NCBI GenBank assembly: GCA_035763125.1
Contig: DASUBU010000034.1
Span: 1-64,000, forward strand
Direction: 5' to 3'
Length of the DNA stretch: 64,000 bases
Source of the DNA: SMAG-U1939 sp035763125
Lineage (GTDB): Bacteria; Chloroflexota; Ktedonobacteria; Ktedonobacterales; JADMIN01
Shown: one piece after another, positions 52,129-61,181 of the stretch
Layout: the number at the start of each line of letters is the position of its first letter
Numbering within the stretch: position 1 is the first letter of the stretch
Translations under genes and position numbers: made by a program
The notes under the pieces: generated by a model
Seen by the model: only the letters and a program-made list of their open reading frames with translations
Database searches by the model: none
What the model was told of the DNA's origin: nothing

Positions 52129-53841
52129 GTGCCATCCGGTAGTCCGTTTACGTACACGCCGACCGGCGCCGATTGGCTCCGTATCCTGCCGGAGCTGATC
52201 CTGCTGGGCGCGGCGCTGCTCGTCTTGCTGGCTGATCTTGCTCCGGGCAGCGCGGCCCGCAAGGGCTGGCTTGCGCTGGTTGGGCTGGCGGGCGTGATCG
52301 CCTCAGGCGTGGCGGCGGCGCTGCTGTTTGCGGGAGGCGACGGCCAGACGGCATTCTACGGCATGATCAGCGCGGATAAGGGCGCGCTCGCCGCCGATGT
52401 CATCATCCTCTTCTCGCTGGGCGTTGGGCTGCTCCTCTCGCCGGGCTATGTCGAGCGACAGGGCGTCACGCAGCTTGGCGAATACTATGCGCTGATGCTG
52501 GTGGCGGGGCTGGGGATGATGATGATGGCTTCGGCCACCAACTTGATGATCGTGTTCGTCGGACTGGAAGTGCTCTCGCTGGCGCTCTACGTGCTCTCGG
52601 CCTTCATCATCTACCGGCCGCGCTCGCAGGAGGCCGGCCTCAAGTACTTCATCCTCAGCTCGTTCGCCTCGGCTTTCCTGCTCTACGGTATGGCGCTCAC
52701 CTACGGCGCCACCGGCAGCACTAATCTCTTCACTATCCGGACCTTCGTCGCCGCGCATCCCTTCAGCCCATCGTCCGGGTTCGGCCCGTTGCTGCTGGCG
52801 GCGCTGGCGCTGCTGGCGGTCGGTTTCTGCTTCAAGGTCTCCGCCGTCCCGTTCCAGGCGTGGACGCCGGATGTGTACGTCGGCGCGCCAACTTCGGTGA
52901 CGACCTTCATGTCGGTCGGAACCAAGGTCGCCGCGTTCGTCGCGCTGGCGCGCGTCTTCGTCGTCGCGCTGCATCCGGTCGCGCCAGAGTGGACGCCAGT
53001 GCTGTGGGCGGTCGCCGTGCTCACGATGATCGGCGGGAACGTACTGGCCGTCACGCAACGCGATGTCAAGCGCATGCTAGCCTATTCCAGCGTCGCCAAC
53101 GCCGGTTACATGCTCGTGGCGGTGGTCACGGCCACGCCCGTCGCGCTGGCCTCGCTGCTGGTCTACCTCGCCACCTATGCCGCGACCAACGTCGGAGCCT
53201 TTGGGGTGGTGCTGGCGCTGGAGCGCAACGACGGGCTCGGCACGACGCTCGACGACTACGCGGGGCTGGCGCGGCGGCGGCCGGGTGTGGCGGCGGTGAT
53301 GGCGATCTTCCTCCTCTCGCTGGCGGGCGTGCCGCTGCTAGCGGGCTTCATCGGCAAGTACTACGTCTTCTACGCCGCCATCGTGGGCGGACGGCTCGAT
53401 CTCGCCATCATCGGCGTCCTGACCAGTGTGCTCGGCATGTTCTACTACCTGCGCGTGGTCTGGGCGATGTATTTCACGGAGCCGCAGCCTGCTGTGGTGC
53501 CTGCTCCCGCGCCATCTTTCGCCGTGGCGCCCATCGCCGCGCCGGTCGCTCCGCAGCCCGTTCCCGCCGGCGCCGCGGCTGGAACGGTGGCGATGACCGT
53601 CGCCGCGGAGCCTGCGACGGGTGCGTACTTCGCACCTGAGCCGACCGCCGCCGAAGCGCGGCCGTTCGTCGCCGCCACCGGCACGCGCAGCGTTGCCCAG
53701 GATTCCGCTCCGCCCCGCGGGATCGCGCCCGGCGCCTGGCTCGGGCTTGCGCTGGCGCTCGTCGCCACGCTCGTGCTGGGCATCGTGCCGGCCTGGATGG
53801 TTGAGCTTGCCGTCCAGGCGGCGCAGGCACTCCTGCGCTAA
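52129..53841 (+). CDS. nuoN: NADH-quinone oxidoreductase subunit N
   Basis: 570-aa antiporter-like subunit. VGLEVLSLALYVLSAF (conserved Glu), KVSAVPFQAWTPDVYVGAPTSV and AYSSVANAGYML are typical. Between the penultimate and last helices is a Pro/Ala/Val-rich insertion of about 80 residues (roughly 448-529) not found in ordinary NuoN. GTG start. The final codons lie in a hairpin (53821-53838) and this is the last nuo gene. Confidence 0.95.
   Translation: MPSGSPFTYTPTGADWLRILPELILLGAALLVLLADLAPGSAARKGWLALVGLAGVIASGVAAALLFAGGDGQTAFYGMISADKGALAADVIILFSLGVGLLLSPGYVERQGVTQLGEYYALMLVAGLGMMMMASATNLMIVFVGLEVLSLALYVLSAFIIYRPRSQEAGLKYFILSSFASAFLLYGMALTYGATGSTNLFTIRTFVAAHPFSPSSGFGPLLLAALALLAVGFCFKVSAVPFQAWTPDVYVGAPTSVTTFMSVGTKVAAFVALARVFVVALHPVAPEWTPVLWAVAVLTMIGGNVLAVTQRDVKRMLAYSSVANAGYMLVAVVTATPVALASLLVYLATYAATNVGAFGVVLALERNDGLGTTLDDYAGLARRRPGVAAVMAIFLLSLAGVPLLAGFIGKYYVFYAAIVGGRLDLAIIGVLTSVLGMFYYLRVVWAMYFTEPQPAVVPAPAPSFAVAPIAAPVAPQPVPAGAAAGTVAMTVAAEPATGAYFAPEPTAAEARPFVAATGTRSVAQDSAPPRGIAPGAWLGLALALVATLVLGIVPAWMVELAVQAAQALLR
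53821..53838 (+). terminator. Hairpin over the nuoN stop codon
   Basis: GCGCAGG-CACT-CCTGCGC ends one base before the TAA is complete and is followed by AATTCCC. It may end the nuo transcript; no U-tract. Confidence 0.35.
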
Positions 53842-53860
53842 ATTCCCTACCCTTGGCCAC

Positions 53861-53889
53861 TTGCGCTCAGCCGTAGAACCCGCTACGAT
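53861..53889 (+). promoter_or_regulatory. Sigma70-type promoter for the 53986 gene
   Basis: TTGCGC at 53861-53866, 17-nt spacer, TACGAT at 53884-53889. Start near 53896, leader about 90 nt. It makes the downstream gene independent of the nuo operon. Confidence 0.5.
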
Positions 53890-53985
53890 GCGGCGACCAG
53901 CCGGGTCGTACCGGCTGCTCATGCCGTCATCCACGGATCCCGCCGCACACCCTTATGTGATGCTGGGGGAGGAGGAGCTCGTTCT

Positions 53986-54933
53986 ATGGCCACCTCGGTC
54001 GAGACCGGAACCAACGTTCGCGGCGCGACTCTCGCGCGTATCGGCCTCGTCACCACGATTCTCGCGGTCGTCACGGCGTTGATCCCGATTGGCTACTGGC
54101 TTTATGCCCAGGTCGCGACGGTCCAGCTTACGTCGCTCGACCAGATCAAGTCCGTCTTCAGCAATGGCACGATCGCAACCATCGTCGCCGGTGTCGTCGG
54201 CCTCATCAGCCTGATCGTCTGTGGCGTCGCGGTCGCGCTGGCGGTCAAGGTCACGCGTATCATAGCGTCGGTCGTCTCGCTGCTGGTGCTGCTCGCCGTC
54301 GTCGTTTTCGGCCTGCTCTATCTGCAGCCGCACATCAACAGCCTCAATACGCTCAACAACAAGCTCGTGCCGTTCGCGCAGAGCCTGCGCGACAACTGCG
54401 ACACGCCGCTCAACAAGACCACCGACGATATCGCCGACGCGCGCTATCAGGCACGCATCTACGTCGCCGATGACGCCAGCTTCGCCGCCGCGATGCCGGC
54501 CGCCATCGCCAAGCTGCAGGCCGACGCCGGCGCGCTCGCCACGGCCTCCAGCGCGCTCTCCACACTTACCGTCCCCGATGCGAAGTACCAACAGCTCTAT
54601 GACGACTGCGTCTCGTCGGTGAAGAACCAGAGCGCTTTCCTGACCAACTCCCAGGCCATCCCGCTGCCGGCGCCATTCAGTGCCGCCTTGCCTTCCGTCA
54701 GCGGCATCGATCTGCTCAAGAATGCCGGTGCGGTGGCCGCTGGCCAGGCGCCGATTAAGGTGCCAGCTGGCACCGTTCAGCCGCTGATCGACCAGGCGCT
54801 GACGGCGTACCTCGACGCGGCGGCGCAGTCGAAGCTGCCTCAGGAAGGCGACGCACTGAAGGCCGACATCCGCAGCCAGCTCACCAGTGCCGTCTCACCC
54901 TTCCAGGTGGATGCTGACGCGCTCGTGAGCTAG
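53986..54933 (+). CDS. Membrane protein with exported helical domain, unknown
   Basis: 315-aa protein with three membrane helices (about 17-40, 58-80, 86-110) and a C-terminal exported or cytoplasmic domain of about 200 residues, mostly helical and Ala/Asp/Ser-rich with two cysteines (NCDT, DDCV). I do not recognise a family. GGGAGGAGGAG precedes the ATG. It has its own promoter and a hairpin after it, so it seems monocistronic. Confidence 0.7.
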   Translation: MATSVETGTNVRGATLARIGLVTTILAVVTALIPIGYWLYAQVATVQLTSLDQIKSVFSNGTIATIVAGVVGLISLIVCGVAVALAVKVTRIIASVVSLLVLLAVVVFGLLYLQPHINSLNTLNNKLVPFAQSLRDNCDTPLNKTTDDIADARYQARIYVADDASFAAAMPAAIAKLQADAGALATASSALSTLTVPDAKYQQLYDDCVSSVKNQSAFLTNSQAIPLPAPFSAALPSVSGIDLLKNAGAVAAGQAPIKVPAGTVQPLIDQALTAYLDAAAQSKLPQEGDALKADIRSQLTSAVSPFQVDADALVS

Positions 54934-54964
54934 GGCCTGAGCCACATCCCTCGCACTGCTCCAG

Positions 54965-54999
54965 ACGCCGCGTCCTGGGCTGCCTGCCCGACGCGGCGT
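54965..54999 (+). terminator. 9-bp hairpin after the 53986 gene
   Basis: ACGCCGCGT (54965-54973) and ACGCGGCGT (54991-54999) around a 17-nt loop, 32 nt after the stop codon. Confidence 0.45.
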
Positions 55000-55006
55000 T
55001 CGCGTG

Positions 55007-55015
55007 TGCTACGAT
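55007..55015 (+). promoter_or_regulatory. Extended -10 for the DUF402 gene
   Basis: TGCTACGAT, identical to the -10 of the small gene at 133-363 and of rsmA. No good -35. Start near 55022, leaving a very short leader to the ATG at 55035. Confidence 0.45.
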
Positions 55016-55034
55016 GGAGACAAAGGAGCGCTCG

Positions 55035-55577
55035 ATGAAACGCAAGCGCGCTAACCGCGATTGGTGGCCCCGGCTGGTCGCCAGTCGCTTTGTCGTGACG
55101 AGGCTGGATACCGCCGATTTCAGCGGCATGGCCGCGCTGCTGGCGCTGGACGCGCTGAGCGAGCCGCTGGTCGTGACCGCGTGCGGAGAGACGCTGACAG
55201 TCGCCGATAGCGGCTACACCTGGCTGCATCACTTCCCAGCGGACGAGCCGCACTACACGCTCACCACCATGTTCGATGTCTCGGGCGCGCTGGTGCAGGG
55301 CTATGTGGATATCTGCGCGCATCACGGCCTCGACCCCGACGGCGTGCCCTATCACGACGACCTCTATCTCGACATCGCCGTGACCGCCGAGGGCGAGGCT
55401 GAGATCCTCGATGCCGCCGATCTGGACGCGGCCCTGCGCGCCGGCAGCATCTCCGCGGGCGACCATACGCTGGCCTGGCGCGAGGCAGAGCGCGTTCTGG
55501 CCGCTATTCGCACGCGCCACTTCCCCTTGCTGGCGCTGGCTCCGGCGCATCGGAAACTGCTACTGCCCCGTCTGTAG
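55035..55577 (+). CDS. DUF402 family protein
   Basis: 180-aa protein. PYHDDLYLDIAVTAEGEAEILDAADLDAAL is the DUF402 core: the DLYLDI strand with acidic metal-binding residues, then a Glu-Ile-Leu-Asp turn. DUF402 members include nucleoside di/triphosphatases such as Ntdp, but activity here is not established. An earlier in-frame ATG at 55014 lies inside the promoter; the ATG at 55035 has AAAGGAG upstream. No operon partner. Confidence 0.82.
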   Translation: MKRKRANRDWWPRLVASRFVVTRLDTADFSGMAALLALDALSEPLVVTACGETLTVADSGYTWLHHFPADEPHYTLTTMFDVSGALVQGYVDICAHHGLDPDGVPYHDDLYLDIAVTAEGEAEILDAADLDAALRAGSISAGDHTLAWREAERVLAAIRTRHFPLLALAPAHRKLLLPRL

Positions 55578-55722
55578 CGCCCTCTGTGACGCTCCGCCAC
55601 TCATCCGTTTGCAACTCAGACGGCCCGCTATCCGTAAGGATGTCGAACCAAACAGCAGGGATAGGGCTAGGGCCGCCATCGTAGCCCAATCATCTGCTCG
55701 ATTTCCGCCGCCGCGGACCCTA

Positions 55723-55731
55723 TGCTATCCT
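55723..55731 (+). promoter_or_regulatory. Extended -10 for the Tat-exported protein gene
   Basis: TGCTATCCT, with a weak TTTCCG 18 nt upstream. Start near 55738, leader about 60 nt to the ATG at 55799. Confidence 0.4.
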
Positions 55732-55798
55732 GGCTTGGCCTCGCAACACAAGACAGGGTCTGCGCCAGGGGTGGGGGTAGTCCAGGGGGAGGTGGTCT

Positions 55799-56845
55799 AT
55801 GGGGCGCATCCGTCAGCGCACGCTGGGCGAGATCCGCGAGAAGGCGCTGGAAACCGCGGTAGCCAAGTATGACGCGGGCTGCGAGAATTGTTCCGCCTCC
55901 TATCTGCGCCTGGCCCAGCTCAACGGCGCGACCGAAGCACAGGCGCACCGCGCCGGCATGGGCAGGCGTGGCTTCCTGAAGCTGGCCGCGATGGTTTTCG
56001 CGGCGAGCGCCGCGGCCAGTGCGACCGGGCTGCTCGGTCCGAAAGTGGCGCGGGCCTTTCCCGCGTATCCATCGGGCAACGAGGGGTTCTTCGGCGTGGA
56101 TAGCTGCACGCCCCTCTCAGTAGCCATCGGCGCCGCGATGCCACTGCATTTCTACATTGCCGAAGTGGGTGCGGGCGCCAATGGACTGAACTGCTTCGAT
56201 CCCGAGACGGCCACCCAGGTCGGCGCCGAGTTCACGCACGCCTACTGGGGCCTGTGTGGACCGAACTACTCGCCGGACCCGGCCAACCCGTACGATTATG
56301 GCAAACGCCAGGCGCTCGCCGCGCTGAACGCGGTGGCACAGATTCCCGCCATCGCTGGCCATACACTTTTCGCCGACGTGGAGTACGGCTTCGGTGGCTG
56401 GGCAGACGGCGCGAGCCAGACGCTGCACGCCGCGGTGCTGGACGGCTTCTTGGAGACCGTCGCCGCGGCGCAGTTCGTCCCGGGCGTCTACATCAACAAC
56501 TCGTCGCGCGACAACTGGTTCCCCGAGGGCTACGCGCCCAACGTGCCGTTCGTCTATTGGCTGGCGGGCGGCGAGCTGGCAGGCACGATGTGCGCGCCCT
56601 GCGACTCGAACTGCTATACGCTCGGAGACGTGCGCACAGGCTGGAACACCACCGTCTCGCAGGCATCCTTCGGCGGCATGTCGCCGGTGCTGTGGCAATA
56701 CTGGCTTTCAGACTTTGGCTGCGGCGGCGACTTCAACTTCTCCCCCCAGCCCGGCTACCAGACTTTCATGCCGCTCACCGCGCCCGCCACCGTCTCGATG
56801 TCCGTGCCGGCCGATTCCCCAGGCGCCAACGGCCTGGACGCCTGA
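55799..56845 (+). CDS. Tat-exported GH25/DUF1906-like protein
   Basis: 348-aa protein. A twin-arginine signal, GRRGFLKLAAM with RR at residues 56-57, is followed by a hydrophobic stretch and an A-R-A cleavage site near 85. The mature domain has DSCTPLS, LFADVEYGFGGW, FVPGVYINNS and PVLWQYWLSDFGC, a pattern like the TIM-barrel GH25/DUF1906 family of wall-active enzymes with an Asp-x-Glu pair (DVE). The 53 residues before the Tat motif, including CENC, are unusually long for a signal peptide, yet the start at 55799 has GGGGGAGG eight bases upstream. Activity unproven. Confidence 0.7.
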   Translation: MGRIRQRTLGEIREKALETAVAKYDAGCENCSASYLRLAQLNGATEAQAHRAGMGRRGFLKLAAMVFAASAAASATGLLGPKVARAFPAYPSGNEGFFGVDSCTPLSVAIGAAMPLHFYIAEVGAGANGLNCFDPETATQVGAEFTHAYWGLCGPNYSPDPANPYDYGKRQALAALNAVAQIPAIAGHTLFADVEYGFGGWADGASQTLHAAVLDGFLETVAAAQFVPGVYINNSSRDNWFPEGYAPNVPFVYWLAGGELAGTMCAPCDSNCYTLGDVRTGWNTTVSQASFGGMSPVLWQYWLSDFGCGGDFNFSPQPGYQTFMPLTAPATVSMSVPADSPGANGLDA

Positions 56846-57209
56846 CGTCGGCTCACTCGATTGGCGGCAGCGATCTCGCCAAGCAGCCCACTGCTAGAAC
56901 TCTAGGAGCCGTTCCGGGGGGTGTGCTGGCACCGCTGGCATTGTCCGCTGCGCCCGGAGTTTGCCTCGAACACGTCGCGCGCCTCGCGGCTAGATCACTC
57001 ACTCCGCCGCTGTTATCCCACGCCGGTGGGTTGAGCCTGCCGGCAGGTCACGCGATCGCGCCTGCGGAATTCGTGGCCACGTGCGGCGGCGACAGGCGTC
57101 GCGCGCGCCCTGTGCTGGCAGAGCGCTTGCGACGTTCTCTAGCCGGCGCCATGCGTAGGGCGCTTCCTGTGCGCCGAGCGTCGCGCATCCGCGAATTGGG
57201 GGTGCCATC
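56846..57209. other. 364-nt non-coding gap
   Basis: No gene can be supported. A possible degenerate GTAGGGC-headed repeat occurs at 57155-57175. No clear promoter for the exchanger gene was found. Confidence 0.5.
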
Positions 57210-58154
57210 GTGGCGGTGTGGCTGGCGATTGTGCTCTTCATCGGCGGAGCGGCACTGGCGATCTGGTCAACCCAATTGCTGGTAGAGGGGCTGGTGGGCC
57301 TGGCGCTGGCGCTGCGCGTCTCAGCCTTCGCCGTGGGGGCGGTGTTGTCTGGGCTGGAGGCGGAGAATGTGGCGGTTGGCCTCTCGGCGGGCCGCGCGGA
57401 CGCTGCCTCCGTCGCGTTGGGCAGCGCCTTCGGCGGGGCGATCTTCCTGGTCTGCGTCGCGCTGGGCCTGGGCGCGCTGCTCTATCCCCTGCGGGTGCGG
57501 CTCCCGCGCGGCTTCGTGCTGATCTTTGCCGCGACACCCCTGGTGGCGGGGCTGCCGCTCGTCTTCGGCGGCGCGACGCCGCGCTGGACGGGCGGCGTGT
57601 TGCTGCTGCTCTTCGTGGTGGCGTTGGTGTATCTGGTGGTCGCCTCACGCGGGCGGACGTATCTGGAATCGGACGAGGTGGATGAGGCGCGCGAGAAGCG
57701 GCGGCCGTTGTGGGCGGCGCTCGCGCTAGCGGCATGCGGCATCGTGGCGATCGGAGTGGCGGGCGAGCTGGTGAGCCGCGGGGCGGTCGGCATTATCGCC
57801 GGATTGAGCGTGCCGCCGCTGGTGATGGGCATGGTGGTGACACCGGCGGCGATCGAGATCGAGGAGGTCTTCCGGCAGGCGGTGCCGGCCCGCGCAGGCC
57901 GGCCCGACGTGAGCGCGGGCAATCTGGTCGGCACGCTGCTCTACTTTGTGCTCTTTAATCTCGGCCTCATCGCGCTCATAACGCCCGTGCGGGTGGATCC
58001 GCTGGTGGTGCGGCTAGACTGGCCGTTTCTGGTCGGCGCAACGTGGCTGGCGGCCGTCCTGCTCTGGCGAGGGAGTGTCGGCCGGCTGGCGGGCGTGCTG
58101 CTGCTCGCGGCGTACGCTGCCTACGTCGCGCTGCACCTGCTGTTGGCGCGCTGA
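57210..58154 (+). CDS. Sodium/calcium exchanger family membrane protein (YrbG-like)
   Basis: 314-aa CaCA-superfamily protein with about 10 helices in two repeats. Alpha-repeat 1 reads GAVLSGLEAENVAVGLSAGRADAASVALGSAFGGAIF, and alpha-repeat 2 is around MGMVVTPAAIEIEE...VSAGNLVGTLLYFVLFNLG; the acidic Glu residues and the G-S/N-x-x-G helices match YrbG-type exchangers. The GTG start at 57210 follows a G-run. Only 2 nt separate its stop from the convergent MOSC gene. Confidence 0.83.
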   Translation: MAVWLAIVLFIGGAALAIWSTQLLVEGLVGLALALRVSAFAVGAVLSGLEAENVAVGLSAGRADAASVALGSAFGGAIFLVCVALGLGALLYPLRVRLPRGFVLIFAATPLVAGLPLVFGGATPRWTGGVLLLLFVVALVYLVVASRGRTYLESDEVDEAREKRRPLWAALALAACGIVAIGVAGELVSRGAVGIIAGLSVPPLVMGMVVTPAAIEIEEVFRQAVPARAGRPDVSAGNLVGTLLYFVLFNLGLIALITPVRVDPLVVRLDWPFLVGATWLAAVLLWRGSVGRLAGVLLLAAYAAYVALHLLLAR

Positions 58155-58156
58155 AG

Positions 58157-58936
58157 TCACCGCTCCCCGTGCTGTTCGGCGGCTTCCAGCCAGATGGGCG
58201 CCCCGACTTCCAGCAGCCCGGGCCGCTCGACACGCGCGTAGACGCCGGCGTTGAGGCGATCCGCGCGTACCATCGCCGCCAGCAGATCGTACGGCCCGAC
58301 CGTCCCCGTCTCCGGCGCCACGTTGACCATCTTGCAGCGTTGATCCCGCGCTTGGATGTAGATGCGCGGCGCGACCGGGCCATCGCCGAGGGTGAGCGCG
58401 CGGCCGAGCCAGGCGGCTTCCGGGTAGGCGTCCGTGTCGTGCGAGGTGGAGCCAGCTACGAGCAGGATATTGGGGCGGAAGCGTCTGGGCTCCAGTTCGC
58501 GGTCGATCAGTGTGCCGACACCGGCGATGGTCGCCGTCGAGATCAGCGACACGGCCGCCGCGTCCATGGCGCGCTCGATGGGCAGATGGACGAGGTGGAT
58601 GGGGCGCGGGAAGAGCGCGCCGATGTGCGCCAGCAGCGCGTCGCCCTCCACGGGAAGATCCAGCCCATCTGGCGTTTGCACGCGCACCGCCGATTCCGCC
58701 GGATGCTCGGCGTCCACGAAGTACGGCGCGTATCGCACGAGCGACGGGCTCTGGCGCGCGGTGAGCCACGGGAACTGCGAGCGATCCTCGCTCTGGACGA
58801 ACGCGTAGCGCCGATCGCCCTCGATGCCCTCGCGCGCTAGCCGCGCCTCGTCCAGCGCCTCGCCGCGCATAGACTTCACCGGGTAGCGGTAGAGCGCCGC
58901 CACACGTCCCACCAGCCGTCGCTCTGTCTCGTGCAT
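58157..58936 (-). CDS. MOSC domain protein (N-terminal beta barrel plus MOSC)
   Basis: 259-aa protein. VAALYRYPVKSMRGEALDEA is the MOSC-N beta-barrel opening. The MOSC domain follows with RFRPNILL and a conserved cysteine in DQRCKMVNVAPETG, the position used for the molybdenum-bound or persulfide sulfur in MOSC/mARC proteins. Such proteins reduce N-hydroxylated compounds or act in sulfur transfer. GAGGGG precedes the ATG at 58936. It may be co-transcribed with the RlmA-like gene 109 nt upstream. Confidence 0.88.
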   Translation of the reverse strand: MHETERRLVGRVAALYRYPVKSMRGEALDEARLAREGIEGDRRYAFVQSEDRSQFPWLTARQSPSLVRYAPYFVDAEHPAESAVRVQTPDGLDLPVEGDALLAHIGALFPRPIHLVHLPIERAMDAAAVSLISTATIAGVGTLIDRELEPRRFRPNILLVAGSTSHDTDAYPEAAWLGRALTLGDGPVAPRIYIQARDQRCKMVNVAPETGTVGPYDLLAAMVRADRLNAGVYARVERPGLLEVGAPIWLEAAEQHGER

Positions 58937-59045
58937 AGCCCCTCATTCTCCTCGCCTCGCCTCGCCTTGCTCGGCCGGCACGGCGCCGCCCTCGTCAGTC
59001 ATTATCCCTTGTGACGCCAGACAACAGTGAATGCGAACATCGTCG

Positions 59046-59921
59046 TCACGCACGGCTGAAGGCCAGCACGCGGAACGCCGCGGTGACGGCGAGCGGCGCG
59101 AGCGCATAGGCCGCGTCAATGGCCTCCGCGCTCAGGTGGCGCGCGCTCGGCGTCATCGCCAGCAGATCGACGATGTCGGCTGAGGCGAGCGGCATCGGAT
59201 GCTCTAGCGAGTAAGCGTCGCGCAGTGTGAAGGCTGGGCTGAGCTGCTCGACCACATGGCGCTCCTTTTCGGGCTCGATCCCCAGCAGCGGCAGGGCGGC
59301 GCGCAGCTCGGTCAGGTGCGCCGCGGCAGGGATCGCCACCAGCAGCAGCCCGCCCGGCGCGACGATGCGGGCAAACTCGACTGGATTGCGCGGCGCGAAG
59401 ACGTCCAGCAGCAGGCCAATGCTGCCCGACGCGATCGGCAGGCGCGCCTTGATATCGGCTACCACGAACTTCACGCCGGGATAGTGCCGGGCGGCGAGGC
59501 GAACGGCGTCCTTCGAGACATCCAGGCCGAAGCAGGGCGGCGCGCTGGGCAGTGCGGTCGCCATAGCGCACTGCAAGTTACCGATGTAGTATCCCTCGCC
59601 ACAGCCCACCTCCAGCACGCCGAGAGCAGCAGGGCCGGAGTGGGCGCCTTTCCCCACCGTCTCCGGCGGCATCTCCGCCTGGAGCGGCACGCCGAAGTGT
59701 GCCAGCGCGAGCGAATGGAGCAGCTCGGCGAGGGGATGGTAGTGGCCGCGCGCGAGGAAGGCGCGCCGCGCGCGCAGCATCTGGCGAGAGTCGCCGGGGT
59801 GACGCGAGCCGACGAGATGCACGTAGCCCTCGCGGGCACGGTCGAACTGGTGGCCATGGCGACAGCGCAGACCAGTCTCCGTGCGCGCCAGCGGTTCCTC
59901 ACAAACGGGGCAGATCAGCAT
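59046..59921 (-). CDS. rlmA: RlmA-like 23S rRNA (guanine-N1) methyltransferase
   Basis: 291-aa methyltransferase. An N-terminal zinc finger, CPVCEEPL...CRHGHQFD (Cys-x2-Cys, Cys-x3-His), followed by REGYVHLV and GDSRQMLRARRAFLARGHYHPL is characteristic of RlmA(I/II), which methylate G745 or G748 of 23S rRNA. The SAM motif is LEVGCGEGYY. G745 versus G748 specificity cannot be told. Minus strand, 127 nt after the MBL gene in the direction of transcription. Confidence 0.88.
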   Translation of the reverse strand: MLICPVCEEPLARTETGLRCRHGHQFDRAREGYVHLVGSRHPGDSRQMLRARRAFLARGHYHPLAELLHSLALAHFGVPLQAEMPPETVGKGAHSGPAALGVLEVGCGEGYYIGNLQCAMATALPSAPPCFGLDVSKDAVRLAARHYPGVKFVVADIKARLPIASGSIGLLLDVFAPRNPVEFARIVAPGGLLLVAIPAAAHLTELRAALPLLGIEPEKERHVVEQLSPAFTLRDAYSLEHPMPLASADIVDLLAMTPSARHLSAEAIDAAYALAPLAVTAAFRVLAFSRA

Positions 59922-60048
59922 GCATGGACCTGCTTTACGCCTGGGACGCCGCCGAGGCGCGCTGGCATCTTGATGAGGTGTAGGCAGAGATCCTCGCCAG
60001 GTGAGGCGACCAGTGGCATCTCGCCGCGCTCGCTCAACCTGATCGTGT

Positions 60049-61113
60049 TCACGCCGCCGCCCGCCGCAGGCGATACTTCACGCGCCCGTCTTCCCCGTCG
60101 GCGATGCTCTCGACGCGCCCGGCGAGGCGCAGGTGCTCCAGGTGGGCCAGCGACTCGACGAGCGCGAAGCGGCGGTCGTCCTCGCTACGCAGCCGCTGCC
60201 CAAAGAGCGTTTCGGCGACGGTCATCGCGTTGTGCCCCTCTGGCGGCGGTGGGGCGGCGAGGATGCCGGCGATCTGCTCGCTGCGCTCCTGATGGTGCGC
60301 ATGCAGGGCATCCACGCGTGCTGCGAGATCGGCGAAGGGCCGGCCGTGGCCGGGCAGCACTAGATGGGCAGGAAGGTCGCGGACGTTGGCAAGCGAGGAG
60401 TAGTAGTCGCCCAGGGGATCGGGGCGTGCGTGCGGATACCAGCCGATGTTGGGCGTGATGGCGGGCAGGATGTGGTCGCCGGCAACCAGGATGCCGTCGT
60501 CGCGCAGCAGGCACATGTGGTAGTCAGAGTGGCCGGGAGTCCAGATGATCTGGTAGGTGTGGGAGCCGAGACGCAGCTCATCGCCATCGGCAAGCGCGCG
60601 CACAGCGGCGTGCGGCGGCAGGCGCAGCATGCGGCGCGTACGCTCGGTGATCTTGCGGCTCTGCGTGACCTGCTCAGGGGTCATGCCGTGGGCGGCGTAC
60701 ATCGTCCCCAGGGCGTCGAAGGCGGCGGGCTCACGCTCGGCCCAGACACGGTAAAGCACGTCATCCTCGCCGGTCAGCAGATAGACCGGCGCGTCGCTGG
60801 CTTCGTGAATGTAGCCAGCCAGGCCGACATGGTCGGGGTGGGCGTGGGTCAGCACGAGCGCCGTGATGTCGGGTAGCGCCGCGCCGGCGGCGGCGAGGCC
60901 GGCAAGCAGCGCCGCCCCATCGGCGGGGAGGCCGAGGCCGGCATCTATCAGCGTCCAACCGCCGCTGCCATCGGCAATCAGATAGACGTTGACGGCGCGC
61001 AAGGCGAAGGGGAGCGGCAGTGGAATCCGCCACAGATCGTCCGCTAGTTGCTCGGGTGCGTCACCCGATGGGAAGACACCCTGCTCGACCGTATCCGCCA
61101 CCTGTCGCGCCAC
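60049..61113 (-). CDS. MBL-fold metallohydrolase (LACTB2-like)
   Basis: 354-aa metallo-beta-lactamase-fold protein. The metal site motif is THAHPDH, with further ligands in TPGHSDYH, VAGDHI and LPGHGRP, and a C-terminal winged-helix-like region (LAHLEHLRLAGRVES), as in LACTB2-type hydrolases. The GTG at 61113 is chosen because GAGGAGG sits five bases upstream; an alternative GTG at 61191 would place a GTAGGGG-type repeat at its start. Follows the FtsB-like gene on the same strand. Confidence 0.85.
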   Translation of the reverse strand: MARQVADTVEQGVFPSGDAPEQLADDLWRIPLPLPFALRAVNVYLIADGSGGWTLIDAGLGLPADGAALLAGLAAAGAALPDITALVLTHAHPDHVGLAGYIHEASDAPVYLLTGEDDVLYRVWAEREPAAFDALGTMYAAHGMTPEQVTQSRKITERTRRMLRLPPHAAVRALADGDELRLGSHTYQIIWTPGHSDYHMCLLRDDGILVAGDHILPAITPNIGWYPHARPDPLGDYYSSLANVRDLPAHLVLPGHGRPFADLAARVDALHAHHQERSEQIAGILAAPPPPEGHNAMTVAETLFGQRLRSEDDRRFALVESLAHLEHLRLAGRVESIADGEDGRVKYRLRRAAA

Positions 61114-61181
61114 GCCGACCTCCTCGCCGGCGCTGTCCGCTGCCGCCGGATGTGAAACGCTCCGCGCCTGCTGTGCGGCGC

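Noticed and set aside
57155..57175. Possible ninth GTAGGGG repeat (GTAGGGCGC...GTGCGCC)
   Set aside because: It lacks the fourth G of the head and has a different core; similarity is too low to separate from chance in GC-rich DNA.
56254..57285. 343-aa plus-strand frame
   Set aside because: Second half is in the gap before the exchanger but the frame is Arg-rich, begins inside the Tat-protein gene and has no recognisable motif.
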